Assembly (NCBI RefSeq): GCF_029227915.1
Contig: NC_079877.1
Coordinates: 5,582,001-5,646,000, forward strand
DNA: 64,000 nucleotides
Reading direction: 5' to 3'
Source of the DNA: Hydractinia symbiolongicarpus
Lineage: Eukaryota > Cnidaria > Hydrozoa > Anthoathecata > Hydractiniidae
Shown: piece by piece, positions 1 to 12,224 of the stretch
Layout of the letters: every line of letters begins with the position of its first letter
How positions within the stretch are numbered: the stretch's first letter is position 1
The notes under the pieces: model-generated
Told to the model about the DNA's origin: nothing
The model's database searches: none
Seen by the model: the letters and a program-made list of their open reading frames with translations, nothing else
Position numbers and translations under genes: made by a program

Positions 1-954
1 AATAAAGGAAGTTTAATCGCCGGCAAATGAAAACCTGCGATTTTCCGTAAATCCCGGACTCGGCCCGTATAGTCAAAAGTACACAAAGAGAGTACCCAGG
101 GTGTAAACTCACTTCCCGAACGATTTTTTAAATTATTTTTTCACCACTAAAACGCATGAGACTTGCAGTTTTCAAAAATGTTTTCATTTTTGATGAGACG
201 CTGAATAAAAGAAGTTTAATCGCCTGCAAACGAAAACCTGCGATTTCCCGTAATTCCCGGACTCGGCCCGTATAGTCAAAAGTATACAAGGAAAGTACCC
301 AGTGAGTAAACTCATTTCCCGAACGAATTTTTAAATTATTTTTTCACCACTAAAACGCATGAGACTTGTAGTTTTCAGAAATGTTTTCATTTTTGATGAG
401 ACGTTTAATGAAAGTTGTTTAATCGCCGGCAAACGAAAACCCGCGACTTCCCGTAAATCCCGGTCTCCGCCCGTATAGTCAAAAGTATACAAGGAAAGTA
501 CCCAGTGAGTAAACTCATTTCCCTAACGAATTTTTAAAATTATTTTTTCACCACTAAAAGGCATGAGACTTGTAGTTTTCAAAAATGTTTTCATTTTTGA
601 TGAGACGCTGAATAAAAGATGTTTAATCGCCGGCAAACAAAAACCTGCGATTTTCCGTAAATCCCGGACTCGGCCCGTATAGTCAAAAGTATACAAAGAG
701 AGTACCCAGGGTGTAAACTCACTTCCCGAACGATTTTTTAAATTATTTTTTCACCACTAAAACGCATGAGACTTGTAGTTTTCAAGAATGTTTTCATTTT
801 TGATGAGACGCTGAATAAAAGAAGTTTAATCGCCGACAAACGAAAACCTGCGATTTTCCGTAAATCCCGGACTCGGTCGGTATAGTCAAAAGTATACAAA
901 GAGAGTACCCAGGGTGTAAACTCACTTCCCGAACGATTTTTTAAATTATTTTTT

Positions 955-1157
955 TCACCACTAAAACGCATGAGACTTGTAGTTTTCAAAAATGTTTTCA
1001 TTTTTGATGAGACGCTGAATAAAAGAAGTTTAATCGCCGGCAAACGAAAACCTGCGATTTTCCGTAAATCCCGGACTCGGCCCGTATAGTCAAAAGTATA
1101 CAAAGAGAGTACCCAGGGTGTAAACGCACTTCCCGAACGATTTTTTAAATTATTTTT
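955..1157 (+). repeat. Reference monomer, class A (203 bp)
   Basis: This is a representative copy of the commonest class in 1-12 kb and 48-64 kb. In order it holds: TCACCAC start; AACGCATGAG; the dyad with loop TTTT; GACGCTGAATAAAAG; the CpG-rich block around CGCCGGCAAACG, CTGCGATTTTCCG and CCCGGACTCGGCCCG; the words TATAGTCAAAAGTATAC and AGAGAGTACCCAGGG; and a final AT-rich tract with the A/T core AAATTA. Diagnostic class A marks are the TTTTCCG form, AAGAGAGTACCC and CTCACTTCCCG. Its neighbours are the same class with few differences. Confidence 0.9.
986..1007 (+). other. Conserved 9-bp dyad (hairpin) inside each monomer
   Basis: The arms TCAAAAATG (986-994) and CATTTTTGA (999-1007) are perfect reverse complements around a TTTT loop (995-998). 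The element recurs once per monomer across the window. The right arm is nearly constant. The left arm carries class-linked substitutions: CAAGAATG, CAGAAATG, TAAAAATG, or TAAAAATA in class D. It could form a small cruciform or an RNA hairpin in a + strand transcript, or be a protein-binding palindrome. No function is shown by sequence alone. Confidence 0.75.
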
Positions 1158-1694
1158 TCACCACTAAAACGCACGAGACTTGTAGTTTTCAAGAATGTTT
1201 TCATTTTTGATGAGACGCTGAATAAAAGAAGTTTAATCGCCTGCAAACGAAAACCTGCGATTTCCCGTAAATCCCGGACTCGGCCCGTATAGTCAAAAGT
1301 ATACAAAGAGAGTACCCAGGGTGTAAACTCACTTCCCGAACGATTTTTAAAATTATTTTTTCACCACTAAAACGCATGAGACTTGTAGTTTTCAAAAATG
1401 TTTTCATTTTTGATGAGACGCTGAATAAAAGAAGTTTAATCGCCTGCAAACGAAAACCTGCGATTTCCCGTAAATCCCGGACTCGGCCCGTATAGTCAAA
1501 AGCATACAAAGAAACTACCCAGGGAGTAAACTCATTTCCCTAACGAATTTTTAAATTATTTTTTCACCACTAAAAGGCATGAGACTTGTAGTTTTCAAAA
1601 ATTTTTTCATTTTTGATGAGACGCTGAATAAAAGAAGTTTAATCGCCGGCAAACGAAAACCTGCGATTTTCCGTAAATCCCGGACTCGGCCCGT

Positions 1695-1706
1695 ATAGTC
1701 ATAGTC
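1695..1706 (+). repeat. 6-bp micro-duplication ATAGTC
   Basis: The conserved word CCCGTATAGTCAAAAG here reads with ATAGTC twice in direct repeat, lengthening this monomer by 6 bp. No other monomer in the window carries it. Replication slippage is the simplest cause. Confidence 0.9.
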
Positions 1707-1879
1707 AAAAGTATACAAAGAGAGTACCCAGGGTGTAAACTCACTTCCCGAACGATTTTTTAAATTATTTTTTCACCACTAAAACGCATGAGACTTGTAG
1801 TTTTCAAGAATGTTTTCATTTTTGATGAGACGCTGAATAAAAGAAGTTTAATCGCCGGCAAACGAAAACCTGCGATTTT

Positions 1880-3552
1880 CCGTAAATCCCGGACTCGGCC
1901 CGTATAGTCAAAAGTATACAAAGAGAGTACCCAGGGTGTAAACTCACTTCCCGAACGATTTTTTAAATTATTTTTACACCACTAAAACGCATGAGACTTG
2001 TAGTTTTCAAAAATGTTTTCATTTTTGATGAGACGCTGAATAAAGGAAGTTTAATCGCCGGCAAACGAAAAACTGCGATTTCCCGTAAATCCCGGACTCG
2101 GCCCGTATAGTCAAAAGTATACAAAGAAAGTACCCAGGGAGTAAACTCATTTCCCAAACGATTTTTTAAATTATTATTTCACCACTAAAGCCCATGAGAC
2201 TTGTAGTTTTTAAAAATGTTTTCATTTTTGATGAGACGCTGAATAAAAGAAGTTTAATCGCCGGCAAACGAAAACCCGCGATTTCCCGTAAATCCCGGAC
2301 TCGGCCCGTATAGTCAAAAGTATACAAGGAAAGTACCCAGTGAGTAAAGTCATTTCCCGAACGAATTTTTAAATTATTTTTTCACCACTAAAACGCATGA
2401 GACTTGTAGTTTTCAGAAATGTTTTCATTTTTGATGAGACGTTTAATGAAAGTTGTTTAATTGCCGGCAAACGAAAACCCGCGATTTCCCGTAAATCCCG
2501 GTCTCCGCCCGTATAGTCAAAAGTATACAAGGAAAGTACCCAGTGAGTAAACTCATTTCCCTAACGAATTTTTAAATTATTTTTTCACCACTAAAAGGCA
2601 TGAGACTTGTAGTTTTCAAAAATGTTTTCATTTTTGATGAGACGCTGAATAAAAGAAGTTTAATCGCCGGTAAACAAAAACCTGCGATTTTCCGTAAATC
2701 CCGGACTCGGCCCGTTTAGTCAAAAGTATACAAAGAGAGTACCCAGGGTGTAAACTCACTTCCCGAACGATTTTTTAAATTATTTTTACATCACTAAAAC
2801 GCATGAGACTTGTAGTTTTCAAAAATGTTTTCATTTTTGATGAGACGCTGAATAAAGGAAGTTTAATCGCCGGCAAACGAAAACCTGCGATTTCCCGTAA
2901 ATCCCGGACTCGGCCCGTATAGTCAAAAGTATACAAAGAAAGTACCCAGGGAGTAAACTCATTTCCCAAACGATTTTTTAAATTATTATTTCACCACTAA
3001 AGCCCATGAGACTTGTAGTTTTTAAAAATGTTTTCATTTTTGATGAGACGCTGAATAAAAGAAGTTTAATCGCCGGCAAACGAAAACCCGCGATTTCCCG
3101 TAAATCCCGGACTCGGCCCGTATAGTCAAAAGTATACAAGGAAAGTACCCAGTGAGTAAAGTCATTTCCCGAACGAATTTTTAAATTATTTTTTCACCAC
3201 TAAAACGCATGAGACTTGTAGTTTTCAGAAATGTTTTCATTTTTGATGAGACGTTTAATGAAAGTTGTTTAATCGCCGGCAAACGAAAACCCGCGATTTC
3301 CCGTAAATCCCGGTCTCCGCCCGTATAGTCAAAAGTATACAAGGAAAGTACCCAGTGAGTAAACTCATTTCCCTAACGAATTTTTAAATTATTTTTTCAC
3401 CACTAAAAGGCATGAGACTTGTAGTTTTCAAAAATGTTTTCATTTTTGATGAGACGCTGAATAAAAGAAGTTTAATCGCCGGCAAACAAAAACCTGCGAT
3501 TTTCCGTAAATCCCGGACTCGGCCCGTATAGTCAAAAGTATACAAAGAGAGT
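1880..3552 (+). repeat. 4-mer (812-bp) tandem duplication
   Basis: Sequence from about 1,880 to 2,740 reappears 812 bp later, at about 2,692-3,552. Markers are TTTTTACA(C/T)CAC at 1,967 and 2,779, and the rare GTTTAATGAAAGTTG form at 2441 and 3253, exactly 812 apart. The copies differ at a few bases, for example GCCCGTTTAG near 2,713 against GCCCGTATAG. Confidence 0.75.
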
Positions 3553-5015
3553 ACCCAGTGTGTAAACTCACTTCCTGAACGATTTTTTAAATTATTTTTT
3601 CACCACTAAAACGCATGAGACTTGTAGTTTTCAAGAATGTTTTCATTTTTGATGAGACGCTGAAAAAAGAAGTTTAATCGCCGACAAACGAAAACCTGCG
3701 ATTTCCCGTAAATCCCGGACTCGGCCCGTATAGTCAAAAGCATACAAAGAAAGTACCTAGGGAGTAAACTCATTTCCCTAACGAATTTTTAAATTATTTT
3801 TTTACCACTAAAACGCATGAGACTTGTAGTTTTCAAGAATGTTTTCATTTTTGATGAGACGCTGAATAAAAGAAGTTTAATCGCCGGCAAACGAAAACCT
3901 GCGATTTTCCGTAAATCCCGGACTCGGCCCGTATAGTCAAAAGTATACAAAGAGAGTACCCAGGGTGTAAACTCACTTCCCGAACGATTTTTTAAATTAT
4001 TTTTACATCACTAAAACGCATGAGACTTGTAGTTTTCAAAAATGTTTTCATTTTTGATGAGACGCTGAATAAAGGAAGTTTAATCGCCGGCAAACGAAAA
4101 CCTGCGATTTCCCGTAAATCCCGGACTCGGCTCGTATAGTCAAAAGTATACAAAGAAAGTACCCAGGGAGTAAACTCATTTCCCAAACGATTTTTTAAAT
4201 TATTATTTCACCACTAAAGCCCACGAGACTTGTAGTTTTTAAAAATGTTTTCATTTTTGATGAGACGCTGAATAAAAGAAGTTTAATCGCCGGCAAACGA
4301 AAACCCGCGATTTCACGTAAATGCCGGACTCGGCCCGTATAGTCAAAAGTATACAAGGAAAGTACCCAGTGAGTAAAGTCATTTCCCGAACGAATTTTTA
4401 AATTATTTTTTCACCACTAAAACGCATGAGACTTGTAGTTTTCAGAAATGTTTTCATTTTTGATGACACGTTTAATGAAAGTTGTTTAATCGCCGGCAAA
4501 CGAAAACCCGCGATTTCCCGTAAATCCCGGTCTCCGCCCGTATAGTCAAAAGTATACAAGGAAAGTACCCAGGGAGTAAACTCATTTCCCTAACGAATTT
4601 TTAAATTATTTTTTCACCACTAAAAGGCATGAGACTTGTAGTTTTCAAAAATGTTTTCATTTTTGATGAGACGCTGAATAAAAGAAGTTTAATCGCCGGC
4701 AAACAAAAACCTGCGATTTTCCGTAAATCCCGGACTCGGCCCGTATAGTCAAAAGTATACAAAGAGAGTACCCAGGGTGTAAACTCACTTCCTGAACGAT
4801 TTTTTAAATTATTTTTTCACCACTAAAACGCATGAGACTTGTAGTTTTCAAGAATGTTTTCATTTTTGATGAGATGCTGAAAAAAGAAGTTTAATCGCCG
4901 ACAAACGAAAACCTGCGATTTCCCGTAAATCCCGGACTCGGCCCGTATAGTCAAAAGCATACAAAGAAAGTACCTAGGGAGTAAACTCATTTCCCTAACG
5001 AATTTTTAAATTATT
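2650..5015 (+). repeat. 6-mer (1217-bp) tandem duplication
   Basis: About 2,650-3,800 and about 3,867-5,015 are near copies at an offset of 1217 bp. Shared rare marks are TTTACATCAC (near 2,787 and 4,004), GTTTAATGAAAGTTG (3253 and 4470), the shortened word GCTGAAAAAAGAAG (near 3,659 and 4,876) and ACCTAGGGAG (CCTAG at 3756 and 4973). The offset is one base under 6 x 203 because the shortened monomer is included. Confidence 0.8.
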
Positions 5016-5236
5016 TTTTCACCACTAAAAGGCATGAGACTTGTAGTTTTCAAAAAATTTTTCATTTTTGATGAGACGCTGAATAAAAGAAGTTTAATCG
5101 CCGGCAAACGAAAACCTGCGATTTTCCGTAAATCCCGGACTCGGCCCGTATAGTCAGAAGTATACAAAGAGAGTACCCAGGGTGTAAACTCACTTCCCGA
5201 ACGATTTTTTAAATTATTTTTTCACCACTAAAACGC

Positions 5237-7058
5237 ATGAGACTTGTAGTTTTCAAGAATGTTTTCATTTTTGATGAGACGCTGAACAAAAGAAGTTTAA
5301 TCGCCGACAAACGAAAACCTGCGATTTTCCGTAAATCCCGGACTCGGCCGGTATAGTCAAAAGTATACAAAGAGAGTACCCAGGGTGTAAACTCACTTCC
5401 CGAACGATTTTTTAAATTATTTTTTCACCACTAAAACGCATGAGACTTGTAGTTTTCAAAAATGTTTTCATTTTTGATGAGACGCTGAATAAAAGAAGTT
5501 TAATCGCCGGCAAACGAAAACCTGCGATTTTCCGTAAATCCCGGACTCGGCCCGTATAGTCAAAAGTATACAAAGAGAGTACCCAGGGTGTAAACGCACT
5601 TCTCGAACGATTTTTTAAATTATTTTTTCACCACTAAAACGCACGAGACTTGTAGTTTTCAAGAATGTTTTCATTTTTGATGAGACGCTGAATAAAAGAA
5701 GTTTAATCGCCTGCAAACGAAAACCTGCGATTTCCCGTAAATCCCGGACTCGGCCCGTATAGTCAAAAGTATACAAAGAGAGTACCCAGGGTGTAAACTC
5801 ACTTCCCGAACGATTTTTAAAATTATTTTTTCACCACTAAAACGCATGAGACTTGTAGTTTTCAAAAATGTTTTCATTTTTGATGAGACGCTGAATAAAA
5901 GAAGCTTAATCGCCTGCAAACGAAAACCTGCGATTTCCCGTAAATCCCGGACTCGGCCCGTATAGTCAAAAGTATACAAAGAAAGTACCCAGGGAGTAAA
6001 CTCATTTCCCAAACGATTTTTTAAATTATTATTTCACCACTAAAGCCCATGAGACTTTTAATTTTTAAAAATGTTTTCATTTTTGATAAGACGTTGAATA
6101 AAAGAAGCTTAATCGCCGGCAAACGAAAACCCGCGATTTCCCGTAAATCCCGGACTCGGCCCGTATAGTCAAAAGTATACAAGGAAAGTACCCAGTGAGT
6201 AAACTCATTTCCCGAACGAATTTTTAAATTATTTTTTCACCACTAAAACGCATGAGACTTGTAGTTTTCAGAAATGTTTTCATTTTTGATGAGACGCTTA
6301 ATGAAAGTGGTTTAATCGCCGGCAAACTAAAACCCGCGATTTCCCGTAAATCCCGGGCTTGGCCCGTATAGTCAAATGTATACAAAGAAAGTACCCTGTG
6401 AGTAAACTCATTTCCAAAACGATTTTTTAAATTATCTTTTCACCACTAAAACGCTTGAGACTTGTAGTTTTCAAGAATGTTTTCATTTTTGATGAGACGC
6501 TGAACAAAAGAAGTTTAATCGCCGACAAACGAAAACCTGCGATTTTCCGTAAATCCCGGACTCGGCCGGTATAGTCAAAAGTATACAAAGAGAGTACCCA
6601 GGGTGTAAACTCACTTCCCGAACGATTTTTTAAATTATTTTTTCACCACTAAAACGCATGAGACTTGTAGTTTTCAAAAATGTTTTCATTTTTGATGAGA
6701 CGCTGAATAAAAGAAGTTTAATCGCCGGCAAACGAAAACCTGCGATTTTCCGTAAATCCCGGACTCGGCCCGTATAGTCAAAAGTATACAAAGAGAGTAC
6801 CCAGGGTGTAAACGCACTTCTCGAACGATTTTTTAAATTATTTTTTCACCACTAAAACGCCCGAGACTTGTAGTTTTCAAGAATGTTTCCATTTTTGATG
6901 AGACGCTGAATAAAAGAAGTTTAATCGCCTGCAAACGAAAACCTGCGATTTCCCGTAAATCCCGGACTCGGCCCGTATAGTCAAAAGTATACAAAGAGAG
7001 TACCCAGGGTGTAAACTCACTTCCCGAACGATTTTTAAAATTATTTTTTCACCACTAA
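5237..7058 (+). repeat. Three-monomer block repeated at 1218-bp spacing
   Basis: About 5,237-5,840 matches about 6,455-7,058. Shared marks are GCTGAACAAAAG (5281 and 6499), GGCCGGTATAG, and AACGCACTTCTCG (near 5,593 and 6,811). Between the two copies lie class A/G, H-like and B-like monomers. The TTCTCG change appears only here and at 11,894, linking this block to the domain edge near 12 kb. Confidence 0.75.
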
Positions 7059-9280
7059 AAGGCATGAGACTTGTAGTTTTCAAAAATGTTTTCATTTTTG
7101 ATGAGACGCTGAATGAAAGAAGTTTAATCGCCGGCAAACAAAAACCTGCGATTTTCCGTAAATCCTGGACTCGGCCCGTATAGTCAAAAGTATACAAAGA
7201 GAGTACCCAGGGTGTAAACTCACTTCCCGAACGATTTTTTAAATTATTTTTTCACCACTAAAACGCATGAGACTTGTAGTTTTCAAGAATGTTTTCATTT
7301 TTGATGAGACGCTGAATAGAAGAAGTTTAATCGCCGACAAACGAAAACCTGCGATTTTCCGTAAATCCCGGACTCGGTCGGTATAGTCAAAAGTATACAA
7401 AGAGAGTACCCAGGGTGTAAACTCACTTCCCGAACGATTTTTTAAATTATTTTTTCACCACTAAAACGCATGAGACTTGTAGTTTTCAAAAATGTTTTCA
7501 TTTTTGATGAGACGCTGAATAAAAGAAGTTTAATCGCCGGCAAACGAAAACCTGCGATGTTCCGTAAATCCCGGACTCGGCCCGTATAGTCAAAAGTATA
7601 CAAAGAGAGTACCCAGGGTGTAAACGCACTTCCCGAACGATTTTTTAAATTATTTTTTCACCACTAAAACGCACGAGACTTGTAGTTTTCAAGAATGTTT
7701 TCATTTTTGATGAGACGCTGAATAAAAGAAGTTTAATTGCCTGCAAACGAAAACCTGCGATTTCCCGTAAATCCCGGACTCAGCCCGTATAGTCAAAAGT
7801 ATACAAAGAGAGTACCCAGGGTGTAAACTCACTTCCCGAACGATTTTTAAAATAATTTTTTCACCACTAAAACGCATGAGACTTGTAGTTTTCAAAAATG
7901 TTTTCATTTTTGATGAGACGCTGAATAAAAGAAGTTTAATCGCCTGCAAACGAAAACCTGCGATTTCCCGTAAATCCCGGACTCGGCCCGTATAGTCAAA
8001 AGCATACAAAGAAAGTACCCAGGGAGTAAACTCATTTCCCTAACGAATTTTTAAATTATTTTTTCACCACTAAAACGCACGAGACTTGTAGTTTTCAAGA
8101 ATGTTTTCATTTTTGATGAGACGCTGAATAAAAGAAGTTTAATCGCCTGGAAACGAAAACCTGCGATTTCCCGTAAATCCCGGACTCGGCCCGTATAGTC
8201 AAAAGTATACAAAGAGAGTACCCAGGGTGTAAACTCACTTCCCGAACGATTTTTAAAATTATTTTTTCACCACTAAAAGGCATGAGACTTGTAGTTTTCA
8301 AAAATGTTTTCATTTTTGATGAGACGCTGAATGAAAGAAGTTTAATCGCCGGCAAACAAAAACCTGCGATTTTCCGTAAATCCTGGACTCGGCCCGTATA
8401 GTCAAAAGTATACAAAGAGAGTACCCAGGGTGTAAACTCACTTCCCGAACGATTTTTTAAATTATTTTTTCACCACTAAAACGCATGAGACTTGTAGTTT
8501 TCAAGAATGTTTTCATTTTTGATGAGACGCTGAATAGAAGAAGTTTAATCGCCGACAAACGAAAACCTGCGATTTTCCGTAAATCCCGGACTCGGTCGGT
8601 ATAGTCAAAAGTATACAAAGAGAGTACCCAGGGTGTAAACTCACTTCCCGAACGATTTTTTAAATTATTTTTTCACCACTAAAACGCATGAGACTTGTAG
8701 TTTTCAAAAATGTTTTCATTTTTGATGAGACGCTGAATAAAAGAAGTTTAATCGCCGGCAAACGAAAACCTGCGATTTTCCGTAAATCCCGGACTCGGCC
8801 CGTATAGTCAAAAGTATACAAAGAGAGTACCCAGGGTGTAAACGCACTTCCCGAACGATTTTTTAAATTATTTTTTCACCACTAAAACGCACGAGACTTG
8901 TAGTTTTCAAGAATGTTTTCATTTTTGATGAGACGCTGAATAAAAGAAGTTTAATTGCCTGCAAACGAAAACCTGCGATTTCCCGTAAATCCCGGACTCA
9001 GCCCGTATAGTCAAAAGTATACAAAGAGAGTACCCAGGGTGTAAACTCACTTCCCGAACGATTTTTAAAATTATTTTTTCACCACTAAAACGCATGAGAC
9101 TTGTAGTTTTCAAAAATGTTTTCATTTTTGATGAGACGCTGAATAAAAGAAGTTTAATCGCCTGCAAACGAAAACCTGCGATTTCCCGTAAATCCCGGAC
9201 TCGGCCCGTATAGTCAAAAGCATACAAAGAAAGTACCCAGGGAGTAAACTCATTTCCCTAACGAATTTTTAAATTATTTT
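6835..9280 (+). repeat. 6-mer (1218-bp) tandem duplication
   Basis: About 6,835-8,060 is followed directly by its copy at about 8,053-9,280. Shared rare marks are GGTCGGTATAG (7376 and 8594), AATCCTGGACTC (near 7,163 and 8,381), GCTGAATAGAAG (near 7,312 and 8,530) and GACTCAGCCCG (near 7,777 and 8,995). Differences are few, such as AAAATAATT near 7,850 against AAAATTATT. Confidence 0.85.
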
Positions 9281-10437
9281 TTCACCACTAAAAGGCATGA
9301 GACTTGTAGTTTTCAAAAATTTTTTCATTTTTGATGAGACGCTAAATAAAAGAAGTTTAATCGCCGGCAAACGAAAACCTGCGATTTTCCGTAAATCCCG
9401 GACTCGGCCCGTATAGTCAAAAGTATACAAAGAGAGTACCCAGGGTGTAAACTCACTTCCCGAACGATTTTTTAAATTATTTTTTCACCACTAAAACGCA
9501 TGAGACTTGTAGTTTTCAAGAATGTTTTCATTTTTGATGAGACGCTGAATAAAAGAAGTTTAGTCGCCGGCAAACGAAAACCTGCGATTTTCCGTAAATC
9601 CCGGGGTCGGCCCGTATAGTCAAAAGTATACAAAGAGAGTACCCAGGGTGTAAACTCACTTCCCGAACGATTTTTTAAATTATTTTTACACCACTAAAAC
9701 GCATGAGACTTGTAGTTTTCAAAAATGTTTTCATTTTTGATGAGACGCTGAATAAAGGAAGTTTAATCGCCGGCAAACGAAAACCTGCGATTTTCCGTAA
9801 ATCCCGGACTCGGCCCGTATAGTCAAAAGCATACAAAGAAAGTACCCAGGGAGTAAACTCATTTCCCTAACGAATGTTTAAATTATTTTTTCACCACTAA
9901 AAGGCATGAGACTTGTAGTTTTCAAAAATTTTTTCATTTTTGATGAGACGCTAAATAAAAGAAGTTTAATCGCCGGCAAACGAAAACCTGCGATTTTCCG
10001 TAAATCCCGGACTCGACCCGTATAGTCAAAAGTATACAAAGAGAGTACCCAGGGTGTAAACTCACTTCCCGAACGATTTTTTAAATTATTTTTTCACCAC
10101 TAAAACGCATGAGACTTGTAGTTTTCAAGAATGTTTTCATTTTTGATGGGACGCTGAATAAAAGAAGTTTAGTCGCCGGCAAACGAAAACCTGCGATTTT
10201 CCGTAAATCCCGGGGTCGGCCCGTATAGTCAAAAGTATACAAAGAGAGTACCCAGGGTGTAAACTCACTTCCCGAACGATTTTTTAAATTATTTTTACAC
10301 CACTAAAACGCATGAGACTTGTAGTTTTCAAAAATGTTTTCATTTTTGATGAGACGCTGAATAAAGGAAGTTTAATCGCCGGCAAACGAAAACCTGCGAT
10401 TTTCCGTAAATCCCGGACTCAGCCCGTATAGTCAAAA
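9190..10437 (+). repeat. 3-mer (609-bp) tandem duplication
   Basis: About 9,190-9,828 is duplicated at about 9,799-10,437. Both copies hold GCTAAATAAAAG (9341 and 9950), GTTTAGTCGCC, and the unusual CCGGGGTCGGCCCG (9601 and 10210), each 609 bp apart. This is the shortest multi-monomer unit I could delimit in the left domain. Confidence 0.85.
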
Positions 10438-12224
10438 GTATACAAAGAAAGTACCCAGGGAGTAAACTCACTTCCCGAACGATTTTTTAAATTATTTTTT
10501 CACCACTAAAACGCATGAGACTTGTAGTTTTCAAGAATGTTTTCATTTTTGATGAGACGCTGAATAAAAGAAGTTTAATCGCCTGCAAACGAAAACCTGC
10601 GATTTCCCGTAAATCCCGGACTCGGCCCGTACAGTCAAAAGTATACAAGGAAAGTACCCAGTGAGTAAACTCATTTCCCGAACGAATTTTTAAATTATTT
10701 TTTCACCACTAAAACGCATGAGACTTGTAGTTTTCAGAAATGTTTTCATTTTTGATGACACGCTTAATGAAAGTTGTTTAATCGCCGGCAAACGAAAACC
10801 CGCGATTTCCCGTAAATCCCGGACTCGGCCCGTATAGTCAAAAGTATACAAAGAAAGTACCCAGGGAGTAAACTCATTTCCCAAACGATTTTTTAAATTA
10901 TTATTTCACCACTAAAGCCCATGAGACTTGTAGTTTTTAAAAATGTTTTCATTTTTGATGAGACGCTGAATAAAAGAAGTTTAATCGCCGGCAAACGAAA
11001 ACCCGCGATTTCCCATAAATCCCGGACTCGGCCCGTATAGTCAAAAGTATACAAGGAAAGTACCCAGTGAGTAAAGTCATTTCCCGAACGAATTTTTAAA
11101 TTATTTTTTCACCACTAAAACGCATGAGACTTGTAGTTTTCAGAAATGTTTTCATTTTTGATGAGACGTTTAATGAAAGTTGTTTAATCGCCGGCAAACG
11201 AAAACCCGCGATTTCCCGTAAATCCCGGTCTCCGCCCGTATAGTCAAAAGTATACAAGGAAAGTACCCAGTGAGTAAACTCATTTCCCTAACGAATTTTT
11301 AAATTATTTTTTCACCACTAAAAGGCATGAGACTTGTAGTTTTCAAAAATGTTTTCATTTTTGATGAGACGCTGAATAAAAAAAGTTTAATCGCCGGCAA
11401 ACAAAAACCTGCGATTTTCCGTAAATCCCGGACTCGGCCCGTATAGTCAAAAGTATACAAAGAGAGTACCCAGGGTGTAAACTCACTTCCTGAACGATTT
11501 TTTAAATTATTTTTTCACCACTAAAACGCATGAGACTTGTAGTTTTCAAGAATGTTTTCATTTTTGATGAGACGCTGAATAAAAGAAGTTTAATCGCCGA
11601 CAAACGAAAACCTGCGATTTCCCGTAAATCCCGGACTCGGCCCGTATAGTCAAAAGCATACAAAGAAAGTACCTAGGGAGTAAACTCATTTCCCTAACGA
11701 ATTTTTAAATTATTTTTTCACCACTAAAAGGCATGAGACTTGTAGTTTTCAAAAAAATTTTCATTTTTGATGAGACGCTGAATAAAAGAAGTTTAATCGC
11801 CGGCAAACGAAAACCTGCGATTTTCCGTAAATCCCGGACTCGGCCCGTATAGTCAAAAGTATACAAAGAGAGTACCCAGGGTGTAAACGCACTTCTCGAA
11901 CAATTTTTTAAATTATTTTTTCACCACTAAAACGCACGAGACTTGTAGTTTTCAAGAATGTTTTCATTTTTGATGAGACGCTGAATAAAAGAAGTTTAAT
12001 CGCCTGCAAACGAAAACCTGCGATTTCCCGTAAATCCCGGACTCGGCCCGTATAGTCAAAAGTATACAAAGAGAGTACCCAGGGTGTAAACTCACTTCCC
12101 GAACGATTTTTAAAATTATTTTTTCACCACTAAAACGCATGAGACTTGTAGTTTTCACAAATGTTTTCATTTTTGATGAGACGCTGAATAAAAGAAGTTT
12201 AATCGCCTGCAAACGAAAACCTGC
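10438..12224 (+). repeat. Copy of 4.2-5.1 kb and 5.6-6.5 kb strings, displaced ~6.3-6.7 kb
   Basis: The monomer order at 10.9-11.8 kb repeats that at 4.2-5.1 kb with an offset of 6699 bp (33 monomers; CCTAG at 4973 and 11672). At about 11.9-12.7 kb the match moves to 5.6-6.5 kb at an offset near 6293 bp (31 monomers). The jump of two monomers between the two offsets marks an internal deletion or insertion after a larger ancestral duplication. Confidence 0.7.

Larger units (their letters stand above)
1..1879 (+). repeat. Left-edge stretch of class A and G monomers
   Basis: These are about nine monomers, mostly class A with two class G copies and a variant with GACGTTTAATGAAAGTTG at 403. The part from about 0.76 to 1.5 kb is echoed 22 monomers (about 4470 bp) and 32 monomers (about 6500 bp) downstream. 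The shared odd words GGTCGG/GGCCGG (875, 5346, 7376) and AACGCACTTC (1123, 5593, 7623) show this. No gene-like sequence is present. Confidence 0.8.

Noticed and set aside
1081-1110. TATA-like words (CGTATAG, GTATAC) as promoters
   Set aside because: They occur once per monomer in about 315 copies, have no downstream gene, and are part of the conserved satellite sequence.
955-1157. tRNA or other small structured RNA gene within the monomer
   Set aside because: No cloverleaf, A/B box pair or T-run terminator after a plausible RNA was found. The only strong structure is the 9-bp dyad.
955-1157. Identification as a named plant or animal satellite family
   Set aside because: The words did not match any family I can recall with certainty, and no database search was possible. 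A name would be a guess.
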